A stretch of DNA of 42,957 nucleotides. It comes from Bacteroidota bacterium. Lineage in GTDB: Bacteria > Bacteroidota > Bacteroidia > Flavobacteriales_D > Sanyastnellaceae. The stretch is taken from positions 1 to 42,957 of the forward strand of contig JAQCJQ010000008.1 in assembly GCA_027593035.1 (NCBI GenBank), written 5' to 3'. The translations under genes and the position numbers were made by a program. Positions 25,200 through 33,103 of this stretch are shown piece after piece (positions within the stretch are counted from its first letter, which is position 1; each line of letters opens with the position of its first letter). Under the pieces are notes generated by a model. The model was not told the origin of the DNA, searched no databases, and was given only the letters and a program-made list of their open reading frames with translations.

Positions 25200-25291
25200 G
25201 CTTAACCTAAACCAAATTGTCTGATGCTTCTTTCCAGACGACTTTCGCATTGAGAATTACAACCTCTGTGCCAAAAACCTAGAATGGGTGA

Positions 25292-25320
25292 GGAGTTCGA
25301 GCCAACTCCCGTTAAATTTG
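25292..25320 (+). promoter_or_regulatory. Thiolase promoter -7 box with operator-like inverted repeat
   Basis: TAAATTTG (25313-25320) fits the Bacteroidota -7 consensus TAnnTTTG and lies 23 bases before the thiolase ATG. Directly upstream, where a repressor could block polymerase, is the perfect inverted repeat GGAGTT-CGAGCC-AACTCC (25292-25309). No good -33 TTG is evident at the normal distance. Confidence 0.5.
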
Positions 25321-25342
25321 GTTTTTCAAAACCCCCATTCTC

Positions 25343-26521
25343 ATGGCCAATCCCGTATATATCGTATCAGCAGTTCGCACTCCCATGGGGAGTTTTTTAG
25401 GTTCATTGTCATCGGTTTCGGCGACGGAGTTGGGCAGCACCGCCATTCGAGGTGCACTATCGGCAGCAGGAATCAACGGGACGGATGTTCAGGAAGTGTT
25501 CATGGGCAATGTCCTGCAAGCGGGATTGGGACAAGCCCCCGCTCGTCAAGCCTCGATGGGAGCGGGCATCCCTGACTCCGTGCCTTGCACAACAATCAAC
25601 AAGGTATGCGCGAGTGGAATGAAGTCCATCGCCTTGGCTTCCCAATCGATTGCTTTGGGAGAAGCGGACATCGTGGTGGCGGGAGGAATGGAGAACATGA
25701 GCCAAGTGCCTCATTATCTCTCTGGCCGGAAGGCGACCAAGTTCGGTGATCTATCAGCGAAAGATGGGATGCTTTTGGATGGCTTGACGGATGTATACAA
25801 CGCGACACACATGGGCAATTGCGCGGAACTTTGTGCCAAGGAGCACGGCATTACGCGTGAAGCGCAAGATGACTTTGCCATCGCTAGCTATGAGAAATCA
25901 ACCAAGGCTTGGTCAGCGGGTGAATTCGATGCGGAGATTGTTCCTGTTTTGGTGCCTCAACGGAAGGGTGACCCGCTTGTCGTGGATTGTGATGAAGAAT
26001 TTACACAGGTCAAGATGGACCGAATTCGGGGATTGCGTCCAGCATTCCAAAAGGATGGAACGATTACGGCTGCGAATGCTTCCACATTGAATGATGGCGC
26101 GAGTGCGTTGGTTCTGGCTTCTGCTGCTGCAGTTGAAAGAATGGGATTAACACCGCTTGCGCGACTGGTGTCATCCGCTGATGCGGCTCACCAACCTGAA
26201 TGGTTTACAACAGCTCCTGCCAAGGCCGTTCCTTTGGCATTGAAGAAGGCGGGCTGGGACACCAAGGATGTGGATTTGTGGGAGTTGAATGAGGCCTTTG
26301 CTGTTGTTGGATTGGCCAATGTGGCACTGCTCGATTTGGATCCTGAAAAAGTCAATGTCAATGGAGGTGCTGTGGCCTTGGGGCATCCCTTAGGCTCGAG
26401 CGGTTCCCGCATAGTCGTGACTTTGATCCATGCACTGCGAAAGCGAGGCCTCAAAAAAGGAGCTGCGGCCATCTGCAATGGTGGAGGCGGTGCTTCAGCC
26501 ATGACGGTCGAATTGACATGA
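25343..26521 (+). CDS. Acetyl-CoA C-acetyltransferase (thiolase)
   Basis: A 392-residue thiolase, the usual size. The acyl-accepting Cys89 lies in NKVCASGMK. His348 is in GGAVALGHPLGSSGSR, and the second catalytic Cys378 is in ICNGGGGASA. GGMENMSQVPHYL is a further family mark. It condenses two acetyl-CoA to acetoacetyl-CoA or runs the reverse step of fatty-acid breakdown. A 3-hydroxyacyl-CoA dehydrogenase 800 bases away on the other strand supports a beta-oxidation or butanoate context. The NlpC/P60 gene starts 10 bases after its stop, so they are probably co-transcribed although their functions differ. Confidence 0.95.
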   Translation: MANPVYIVSAVRTPMGSFLGSLSSVSATELGSTAIRGALSAAGINGTDVQEVFMGNVLQAGLGQAPARQASMGAGIPDSVPCTTINKVCASGMKSIALASQSIALGEADIVVAGGMENMSQVPHYLSGRKATKFGDLSAKDGMLLDGLTDVYNATHMGNCAELCAKEHGITREAQDDFAIASYEKSTKAWSAGEFDAEIVPVLVPQRKGDPLVVDCDEEFTQVKMDRIRGLRPAFQKDGTITAANASTLNDGASALVLASAAAVERMGLTPLARLVSSADAAHQPEWFTTAPAKAVPLALKKAGWDTKDVDLWELNEAFAVVGLANVALLDLDPEKVNVNGGAVALGHPLGSSGSRIVVTLIHALRKRGLKKGAAAICNGGGGASAMTVELT

Positions 26522-26531
26522 ACGCAATCAA

Positions 26532-27326
26532 ATGACGTACGATCTCTTAGAAGTCACGGTTCCAGTCGCCCCGCTGCGTGCGGAGCCGTCCGATCGATCG
26601 GAGATGGTGTCTCAGATGCTTGCGGGTGAACGCTGTAAGTTGCTTCAGAGAGGAGAGAAAGATTGGATCCAAGTGGAATTGGTTGCGGACTCTTACCGCG
26701 GATGGTGCGATTCAAAGCAATTGACAGCTTGGTCCTCCGAAAAAGAACAGACTTCATCCTGTCATTTTGTATTGATGCAGGCCCCGATCTCCTTTTGGTT
26801 GCTTCAAGAAGGTGCGCAATGTGTGATTCCAGCGGGGGCTCGATTGGCTTGCGACTTGAATGGCTCTTGGTGGTTGGGATCGCAAAGGCTAGAACCTCTG
26901 ACGGCGTTGGATGCTTGTTTTACGCCATGTGCGTCGCCGTTGGAAGCCGCTTTGAATTTTCTGGGAGCGCCTTATCTGTGGGGAGGCAAAACCACCTTGG
27001 GCATCGATTGTTCGGGTCTGATACAGTTGGCTTTCACACTTTGTGGGAAGCATTTACCGAGGGATGCAAGCGCCCAAGTCAGTTGTGGCGCAGCAGTTGC
27101 TTGGGAAAGCAGAGCTCCTGGAGATTTGGCCTTCTTTTCGAACGAACAGGGTGCCGTTGTGCATGTGGGAATTTTGGCTTCCGATCAGACCATTTTGCAT
27201 GCTGCAGGGGAGGTCCGCTTGGATCGCTTGGATGCGCAGGGCATTCAGAAAGAGGGGCTCCATACGCACCAACTGCACAGCATGCGTCGCGTCGGTGAAT
27301 CAGGAAGCGCCCAAGTCGAACTGTAG
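26532..27326 (+). CDS. NlpC/P60 cell-wall peptidase with N-terminal SH3 domain
   Basis: A 264-residue cysteine peptidase of the NlpC/P60 type. Residues 1-66 form an SH3-like domain (PLRAEPSDRSEMVSQMLAGE, then GWCDSKQLTAW), with a second, weaker one likely between 75 and 125. The catalytic domain has Cys160 in GIDCSGLIQLAF, His211 in VVHVGIL and His223 in LHAAGEVRLD. These enzymes cleave gamma-D-glutamyl-diamino-acid bonds in peptidoglycan peptides. No signal peptide is visible, so it may act in the cytoplasm on recycled muropeptides, as in YkfC-like enzymes. Its end overlaps the convergent dehydrogenase gene by 27 bases. Confidence 0.9.
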   Translation: MTYDLLEVTVPVAPLRAEPSDRSEMVSQMLAGERCKLLQRGEKDWIQVELVADSYRGWCDSKQLTAWSSEKEQTSSCHFVLMQAPISFWLLQEGAQCVIPAGARLACDLNGSWWLGSQRLEPLTALDACFTPCASPLEAALNFLGAPYLWGGKTTLGIDCSGLIQLAFTLCGKHLPRDASAQVSCGAAVAWESRAPGDLAFFSNEQGAVVHVGILASDQTILHAAGEVRLDRLDAQGIQKEGLHTHQLHSMRRVGESGSAQVEL

Positions 27327-28472
27327 CTTGTTTTCAGCCAGGTCCCTGAGCATGGGGGCCGGTCGATAGCGATCTTCTCCATAGCGATGATGCAGTGTTT
27401 GCAATTGATCCAAAACCGCTGGAATCCCCCATTCGTTGGCCCATGCGAGTAAGCCTTTGGGGTAGTTGACTCCTCGGGTCATGGCCAATTCCAAATCTTG
27501 AGCGGATGCAATGCGCAAAGACAGGGCGTCAGCCGCTTCGTTGATGAGCATCGCTACAATCCTTTGATGAATCCAGTGCAGGTCCTCTGTGGCCTCTGTA
27601 ATCGGTGAAGGTGCCAGTCCAGCTTCATAGCGGTAATATCCCCGTCCCGTCTTTCGTCCAAGCCAACCAGCTTCGACATATTTCTTCTGAATCAAGCTTG
27701 GGCGGTAACGCGGGTCGTAATAAAACGCCTCAAAAACGGATACGGTGACCGCGTAATTCACATCATTTCCAATGAGATCCATGAGTTCGAAGGGCCCCAT
27801 TCGAAAACCAACTCCTTTCATGGCGGCATCCACTTGAGCAGGCGTGGCCAGTTCTTCTTCAACAATGCGCAAGGCTTCTCCATAAAACGGTCGGGCCAAG
27901 CGATTGACGATGAAGCCCGGTGTGTCCTTGGCGAGCACGGGAACCTTGCCCCAAGCGGTCATCCAGGCTGTACAGCGCTTCACCAGGTCCAAGTCTGTTT
28001 GCATGGCAGGAATGACTTCCACCAACTGCATCAGCGGGGCTGGATTGAAGAAATGCAAGCCCAATAGACGCTCTGGATGTTCTAGTTTGCTGGCCAATCC
28101 TGTGACTGAAAGGGACGAGGTATTGGTGGCTAGAATGCACTCGGTCGAAACGACGTTTTCAACGCTTGAGAAAACCGTTTGCTTCACGTCGATGTTTTCG
28201 ATGATGGCCTCAATCACCATAGAGCAAGGTGCCAGAAGGGAGAGGTTGGTGCTGCGGAGAATGCGCTCCTGCATCGCTTTGGATGTTTGAGCGGTCAATC
28301 GGTCCTTTTCAATCAACCGATGGCAAACTTTTGCCAATTGGTCGGCGCTTTTCTCAAGGGCTTCTTGCGACTGGTCAATGAGGATCACATTCCAACCGGC
28401 TTGAGCAGCGACTTGGGCAATTCCGGATCCCATTGCTCCAGCACCAATGATTCCAACGATCAAATTTGACAT
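27300..28472 (-). CDS. 3-hydroxyacyl-CoA dehydrogenase
   Basis: A 390-residue NAD-dependent enzyme. The N-terminal Rossmann domain begins IGIIGAGAMGSGIAQ-like (residues about 6-20, GxGxMGxGIA). The catalytic His140 is in LHFFNPAPLMQLVEV, and PGFIVNRLARPFYGEAL (about 186-202) opens the C-terminal helical domain. The last 90 residues look like a second, partial helical domain, as in PaaH/PaaC-type enzymes and other Bacteroidota members. It oxidises L-3-hydroxyacyl-CoA to 3-ketoacyl-CoA in beta-oxidation, butyryl-CoA or phenylacetate metabolism. No hydratase or ligase genes accompany it, so the exact pathway remains open. The nearby thiolase performs the next step. Confidence 0.93.
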   Translation of the reverse strand: MSNLIVGIIGAGAMGSGIAQVAAQAGWNVILIDQSQEALEKSADQLAKVCHRLIEKDRLTAQTSKAMQERILRSTNLSLLAPCSMVIEAIIENIDVKQTVFSSVENVVSTECILATNTSSLSVTGLASKLEHPERLLGLHFFNPAPLMQLVEVIPAMQTDLDLVKRCTAWMTAWGKVPVLAKDTPGFIVNRLARPFYGEALRIVEEELATPAQVDAAMKGVGFRMGPFELMDLIGNDVNYAVTVSVFEAFYYDPRYRPSLIQKKYVEAGWLGRKTGRGYYRYEAGLAPSPITEATEDLHWIHQRIVAMLINEAADALSLRIASAQDLELAMTRGVNYPKGLLAWANEWGIPAVLDQLQTLHHRYGEDRYRPAPMLRDLAENKLQFDLGAS

Positions 28473-28556
28473 GGCTAACGGCTAGGTTGATTTGAATAGA
28501 CTGGGCAAAGTTCGGTAATCTGCATTTGATATCTTTCGCGCTTAAACTCAAACAGA

Positions 28557-29396
28557 ATGGAGGTCATAGATGAATTGAAAGAAGCGGTGGAATTTCTTCA
28601 GGAGAAAGGGGTGGGACCTGTTGATTGCAGCATCATATTGGGAACAGGGTTGGGTGCCTTGGCCGATGAGATTCAACCCTTATTGACCGTCAACTACAGC
28701 CAGATTCCGCATTTTCCGATGGCAACGGTGGAATTTCATTTTGGCAGATTGATCTATGGTGAGTTGGCAGGCAAACGTGTTCTCGCTTGGCAAGGAAGGT
28801 TCCATTATTACGAAGGGCACTCCATGCATGAGATTGTCAAGCCGGTTCGAATTGCTCGGTTGTTGGGAGCACGGGCCATGTTCATCTCGAATGCCTCTGG
28901 ATCGCTGAATCCAAAATACAAGAAAGGGACGCTGATGTGCATCGAAGATCACATCAATTTACAACCAGAGAGTCCGCTAAGAGGGGAGAACTGGGATGAG
29001 TTGGGCGGGCGTTTCCCGGACATGAGCGAGCCGTATCACTCTGGCCTGCGTCAAATGGCAAAGGAGGCAGCGGCTGAGCTTCAATTGGAACTGCATGAAG
29101 GTGTTTACGCGAGTGTCCCTGGACCACACCTTGAGACGCGTGCGGAATACCGCTATCTCAGAATCATTGGTGCTGATGCCGTGGGCATGTCGACTGTTCC
29201 AGAAGTCATTGCCTGTGTTCACATGGGACTTCCTTGTTGTGCCATTAGTGTTTTAACGGATGAATGTGATCCGGAGGCATTGGAGAAAGTTGATATCGAT
29301 GCCATTTTAGCCGTAGCAAGGCGGTCGGAACCGGGGCTGACCGCACTGATTTCCAGGATGGTTCGTCGATTGGATGAAGGGTTGGGAATGGGTTAA
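28557..29396 (+). CDS. Purine nucleoside phosphorylase
   Basis: A trimeric-type (PNP family 2, MTAP-like) phosphorylase of 279 residues. The phosphate-binding loop is ILGTGLGALA (about 27-36). RFHYYEGHSM (81-90) and SNASGSLNPK (111-120) are active-site blocks, and Glu193 in GPHLETRAEY binds the base. Where vertebrate PNP has an Asn that selects 6-oxopurines, this enzyme has Asp235 in VLTDECDP, as in methylthioadenosine phosphorylases. Bacteroidota homologues share this as far as I recall. It splits purine nucleosides with phosphate for salvage. It is a single gene, divergent from the dehydrogenase gene. Confidence 0.93.
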   Translation: MEVIDELKEAVEFLQEKGVGPVDCSIILGTGLGALADEIQPLLTVNYSQIPHFPMATVEFHFGRLIYGELAGKRVLAWQGRFHYYEGHSMHEIVKPVRIARLLGARAMFISNASGSLNPKYKKGTLMCIEDHINLQPESPLRGENWDELGGRFPDMSEPYHSGLRQMAKEAAAELQLELHEGVYASVPGPHLETRAEYRYLRIIGADAVGMSTVPEVIACVHMGLPCCAISVLTDECDPEALEKVDIDAILAVARRSEPGLTALISRMVRRLDEGLGMG

Positions 29397-29460
29397 GAAG
29401 CTCATTGACAAACTGATAGCAGTCAGTAGTGAATTGAATTCTTGGTATTGAAGGGTCGAG

Positions 29461-29874
29461 ATGTTAATTGACCACATGATTTTTCGCTTACAAACGCTTG
29501 AGTGCAAAGAATGCCGCGAGTCTTTGCGTGGTCGACGAGATAAACAGTTTTGTGATGACAGTTGTCGAGCAAAGCATCATCGGAAGTCGAACAAGCCCAG
29601 TCCGTTGATTCGGCGGGTGGAAGGGGTCCTTTTGAGGAACCGTTCCATCCTGAAGGAACTCAAAGGAACGATTGAATGTGAGGCCACTTCGGACCGTCAA
29701 TTTCAATGGCTCCGAAAGCAAGGGTTTGACTTCAACTTCCACACCCACGTCCAGCCACTGCCGGATGGTCGATTGGCCATCATGTGTTTTGAGGAGGGCT
29801 ATGTGGTGGACGAAGAAGGTGTCCGGCCGTGGTCCGCCAAAAAGGATCAGTTGCTAGCGTTGCTTCCCTGCTGA
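29461..29874 (+). CDS. Small zinc-ribbon protein, unknown function
   Basis: A 137-residue soluble protein. Its N-terminus has a four-Cys zinc-ribbon motif, CKECRESLRGRRDKQFC followed by DDSCRAKHHR (about residues 15-41). Then comes a basic helical part with LRNRSILKEL, and an alpha/beta domain with GFDFNFHTHVQ and MCFEEGYVVDEEG. This arrangement recurs in an unnamed, widespread Flavobacteriia/Bacteroidota family. Nucleic-acid binding is plausible from the ribbon and basic segment but not shown. An ATG at 29476 is an alternative start. Its last 21 bases overlap the convergent helicase gene. Confidence 0.8.
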   Translation: MLIDHMIFRLQTLECKECRESLRGRRDKQFCDDSCRAKHHRKSNKPSPLIRRVEGVLLRNRSILKELKGTIECEATSDRQFQWLRKQGFDFNFHTHVQPLPDGRLAIMCFEEGYVVDEEGVRPWSAKKDQLLALLPC

Positions 29875-31140
29875 TTTCTTTTTCGCGATGTCCTTTTTGG
29901 ACTTTTTCTTCCGCTCGTGAAATGCACCTTTATACAAAGGATCACGTTTGCGCATTTCGCGATCAATCGCGCGCGCCTGCAATTGCTTTTCATTCCGAGG
30001 CGTCTCGTGCATGGTCAAATGTCCGGGCACTTCAAGTTTGCGCACAGTTTCGCCAGTAAGCGACTCAATGCGCTCCATGGCATAACGTTCTGAAGGGTCC
30101 TGCAGGGTGATGGCCTCACCGGACCGAAAAGCTCTTCCGGTTCTTCCAATGCGGTGGACGTAATCCAAGGGGTCGCTTGGCACCGAGAAATTGATCACCA
30201 TTTCCGTTTCAGGAACGTCGATCCCGCGGCTTGCGATGTCTGTCGAAACCAATACTTGAACGCTCCCAGAACGGAAGTCATCCATGGCATTGATTCGGGC
30301 GTTTTGGCCCTTGTTGCTATGAATCGATCGGACTTCAAATGGAAAGGATCTTTGTAAATAGCGCGCTACACTTTCCGCATCTTCTTTTCTACGGGTGAAT
30401 ATCAACAGTCTTTTATCGAGTAGGCGATCATTGATGAGCCACTCGATGTATTCAAGTTTTGTTCGCTGATTGGGCAATTCCATCGTAAGCTGCTCAACGG
30501 TTTCAACGGGAGTTGATTCCGGAGACACTTCAATCCGTGTTGGCCACAGCAGGAATTCATCAGCAAGACGTTCAACCCGGTGGGGAAATGTTGCCGAGAA
30601 TAAAATGTTTTGTCTTTTCGATGGAATAATTTCCTGAATTTGACGCAATTGCGGCATGAACCCCATGTCCATCATGCGGTCAGCTTCGTCCAAAACGAGG
30701 TGCTTGATTTTTTTGGGTTCGAAGCCCCCCCTGAGATAGATTTCCAAGAACCTTCCCGGTGTTGCAACGAGCACATCGACTCCAGTTTTGACCGCATTCA
30801 ATTGCGATTTGTGTCCAATGCCGCCATACAAAGGAATGCACCGTAAATCAGTGTATGCCGCGAATTTCATAGCTTCATGGTGAATCTGCAATACCAATTC
30901 TTTGGTAGGAGCCAAGATCAGCGCGCGCGGGGCATCACCTTGTGCATACTTCAAAGTTTGGAGCAAGGGCAGAAGAAATGCTGCCGTTTTGCCAGTTCCC
31001 GTTTGGGCAATTCCAATGACATCCTGACCAGAACGCAAGGGTGGAATGGCCTGGGATTGGATCGGAGTGGGCTCTTTGTAGCCCGCGTCTTCCACGGCAT
31101 TTAAAAACTGGCGGGTAAGCTTTAGCGCTTCGAATGTCAT
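29854..31140 (-). CDS. DEAD-box RNA helicase (RhlE-like)
   Basis: A 428-residue ATP-dependent RNA helicase. In order: the Q motif around PTPIQSQAIPP (24-34), motif I AQTGTGKT (45-52), PTKEL (78-82), ATPGR (126-130), DEAD (151-154), SAT (182-184) and HRIGRTGR (about 330-337). The C-terminal tail of about 40 residues is rich in Lys and Arg (KKKSKKDIAKKKSAGKQR), which should anchor it on RNA. RhlE-type enzymes act in ribosome assembly and RNA turnover. The start is the ATG at 31140, divergent from the acyltransferase gene with 36 bases between start codons. Confidence 0.95.
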   Translation of the reverse strand: MTFEALKLTRQFLNAVEDAGYKEPTPIQSQAIPPLRSGQDVIGIAQTGTGKTAAFLLPLLQTLKYAQGDAPRALILAPTKELVLQIHHEAMKFAAYTDLRCIPLYGGIGHKSQLNAVKTGVDVLVATPGRFLEIYLRGGFEPKKIKHLVLDEADRMMDMGFMPQLRQIQEIIPSKRQNILFSATFPHRVERLADEFLLWPTRIEVSPESTPVETVEQLTMELPNQRTKLEYIEWLINDRLLDKRLLIFTRRKEDAESVARYLQRSFPFEVRSIHSNKGQNARINAMDDFRSGSVQVLVSTDIASRGIDVPETEMVINFSVPSDPLDYVHRIGRTGRAFRSGEAITLQDPSERYAMERIESLTGETVRKLEVPGHLTMHETPRNEKQLQARAIDREMRKRDPLYKGAFHERKKKSKKDIAKKKSAGKQR

Positions 31141-31176
31141 GACCCAAAGTTAGGTTACCTAAATTGCGCTCTGAAG

Positions 31177-32343
31177 ATGATGGACGCTTTTGCTCATATG
31201 AGGCCGTATTGTAGGGATGAAGTGCCCGCAGCGTTGCAGCTATTGCTGGGTGCCTTAGACTGGGAATCAGTACTGAGTCCATTCATTGGCCTCGAGGCCA
31301 CGACTGTTTTGCTCGAATCGATGAGCGAAATTTCCAGTGTTGAGGATTTTCAAGACGCCGTTTCCAAAACGTTTATTGAAAATGTGCTGGAGAAAACAGC
31401 CTCAAAAGTGACGTTTTCGAATCCAGAAGCATTCGATTCACGCGGTGCGTTGTTCATTTCGAACCACCGTGACATTGTTCTCGATCCCTCGCTGATCAAT
31501 TTGGCCTTGCTTTCTTTGGGAGCGGAAACAACAGAAATTGGCATTGGAAGTAACCTCTTGGAAACTCCTTGGGTCGAAGCTCTGGTTCGGTTGAATAAGA
31601 GTTTCATTGTAAAGCGTGGAGGATCTCTTCGGGAGCAATTGGCCAGCAGCGCTGAAGTGGCAGCCTATGTGCGCCATGTGATAGGAAAAGAATCTTCAAG
31701 TGTCTGGTTGGCGCATCGAGAGGGCCGTGCAAAAAATGGTGATGACCGGACTTCTCCAGCACTGATCCGGATGCTGATGAACGGTGAGGATGCATCAGCT
31801 TGGAATGCCCTTCGAGTTCATCCTGTGACCTTGAGTTATGAGTGGGATCCTTGTGACGCCATGAAAGTCAAGGAACTCCTTGTTTCGGCTGCCAATGGGG
31901 GCGTATACGAGAAAGAGGCTGGCGAAGACGAGCGAAGCATGAAGCAAGGCTTGTTTGGTTGGAAAGGCAACATTCACGTGGCAATTGGTGAACCGGTCTT
32001 GTGGGAAGAAGGTCTTGAAGAAGGTCGCCCTCACACATGGTTAGCAGATAAGCTTGACAAGCGTTTGCATCAAGCGATTCGGATCTGGCCATCCCAGCAC
32101 TGGGCAGCGCAACAATTGTCCCACATCAACTCGACAATGGTAGATGACTGGTCTTCCATTTGGGACCCGGAGATGCTGAGCGAACAAGACAGTGAACTTT
32201 GCTTGGAACGAGTCACAGGCATTCAAAAGGAGCTGCGCCACTTGCCCTTTTCTGCAGATGAGATTCATCGGAAATGGTGTGAGATCACGGTGAGACCGTT
32301 GCTCAACCATCGGAACGTCGAGGTGTCAGAGGTCTTCATGTAG
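31177..32343 (+). CDS. PlsC-like glycerolipid acyltransferase
   Basis: A 388-residue acyltransferase related to 1-acylglycerol-3-phosphate acyltransferases. The block I motif reads NHRDIVLD (96-103), and block III appears as WLAHREGRAKNGDDRT (about 178-193). RLNKSFIVKRGGSLREQL (about 138-155) fits block II. The canonical HX4D becomes His97-X5-Asp103 in this Bacteroidota subfamily, unless Asp99 serves instead. No membrane-spanning segment is clear, so membrane association may be peripheral. It would acylate a glycerol-phosphate lipid for phospholipid synthesis. Its stop overlaps the convergent TrmH-family gene by 8 bases. Confidence 0.85.
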   Translation: MMDAFAHMRPYCRDEVPAALQLLLGALDWESVLSPFIGLEATTVLLESMSEISSVEDFQDAVSKTFIENVLEKTASKVTFSNPEAFDSRGALFISNHRDIVLDPSLINLALLSLGAETTEIGIGSNLLETPWVEALVRLNKSFIVKRGGSLREQLASSAEVAAYVRHVIGKESSSVWLAHREGRAKNGDDRTSPALIRMLMNGEDASAWNALRVHPVTLSYEWDPCDAMKVKELLVSAANGGVYEKEAGEDERSMKQGLFGWKGNIHVAIGEPVLWEEGLEEGRPHTWLADKLDKRLHQAIRIWPSQHWAAQQLSHINSTMVDDWSSIWDPEMLSEQDSELCLERVTGIQKELRHLPFSADEIHRKWCEITVRPLLNHRNVEVSEVFM

Positions 32344-33103
32344 GACTCCAAACGCGAGCGATTTCGGCGCAAACAATGGATCCGGCTATCCCGGCGTTCA
32401 GAGATTCAGCATGACCTCGTCGTGGGATGTGCACCACATCAAATTCAAGTGGTCCCCCTTCGGTCGCGATTCCGTGAGATTCCGACCCAATCCAAATCAG
32501 ACCGGGTTTCCACGTGACTTTTGTGTAGTCCTCACCCTTCATATCCAAAGCGTAATGTTGCTGTGAGCGAAGAAAGGCCTCGTCTTCGGGTTGAATCTCA
32601 GCAATGGGAACTCGAAAAACGGACCCCATGGACGCTTGAACGCATTTAGAGGACCAGGGATCGGTGCTGCCTGGAGTGGTCAATACGCCTCGCATTCCAA
32701 ACCAATCGGCTGTTCGAATCATGGTGCCTAGATTTCCGGGGTCGGCAATGCCATCAGCGACGAGAAGAAAGGGCAAAGAGGTCCCCTTCGGTTCCAAATC
32801 AGCAGATTCGATGATGGACTGGGCGCGATAGGTTGGAAGGTGGACAACGGCGAGCAGCCCCGGGGGCGTCTTCAAATTTGAGATTCGGGTCATCGACTTG
32901 TTGTCAATGACTTCCGTGAGCATTGAAAGTGAGGAGGGAACATGTTCGACCATGCTGTCAACGCAGTAAATTCGCGCTACTTCCATGTTGCTCTCACCCA
33001 ATTCGACCAGCCCTTTAATGCCCTCGACGACAAAGCGATTGGCGAGCCTGCGTTCGTTGCGGTTTTGCAAGGATCGGATGGAGAGAATTTCGTTGCGCGT
33101 CAT
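32336..33103 (-). CDS. TrmH/SpoU family RNA 2'-O-methyltransferase
   Basis: A 255-residue SPOUT methyltransferase. The N-terminal substrate-binding domain begins SIRSLQNRNERRLANRFVVEG, typical of the TrmH/RlmB type. The knotted catalytic domain shows motif 1 DPGNLGTMIRTADWFG (about 126-141), motif 2 IWIGSESHGI and motif 3 ESLNAGIAGSIVCAE (about 232-246). It uses S-adenosylmethionine to methylate a ribose in rRNA or tRNA; the exact site cannot be told. The start codon CAT (33101-33103) overlaps the divergent ATG of the TamA-like gene by two bases, so the two transcripts must start inside each other's gene or be leaderless. Confidence 0.93.
   Translation of the reverse strand: MTRNEILSIRSLQNRNERRLANRFVVEGIKGLVELGESNMEVARIYCVDSMVEHVPSSLSMLTEVIDNKSMTRISNLKTPPGLLAVVHLPTYRAQSIIESADLEPKGTSLPFLLVADGIADPGNLGTMIRTADWFGMRGVLTTPGSTDPWSSKCVQASMGSVFRVPIAEIQPEDEAFLRSQQHYALDMKGEDYTKVTWKPGLIWIGSESHGIATEGGPLEFDVVHIPRRGHAESLNAGIAGSIVCAEIARVWSPT

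Larger units (their letters stand above)
25053..25342. other. Intergenic region before the thiolase gene
   Basis: Apart from one hairpin and a promoter-like block, nothing is seen in these 290 bases. A minus-strand frame (24962-25171) overlaps the small gene in another frame and is judged spurious. A tRNA was looked for near 25060-25140 and not found. The upstream part presumably carries the promoter of the small minus-strand gene. Confidence 0.45.
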
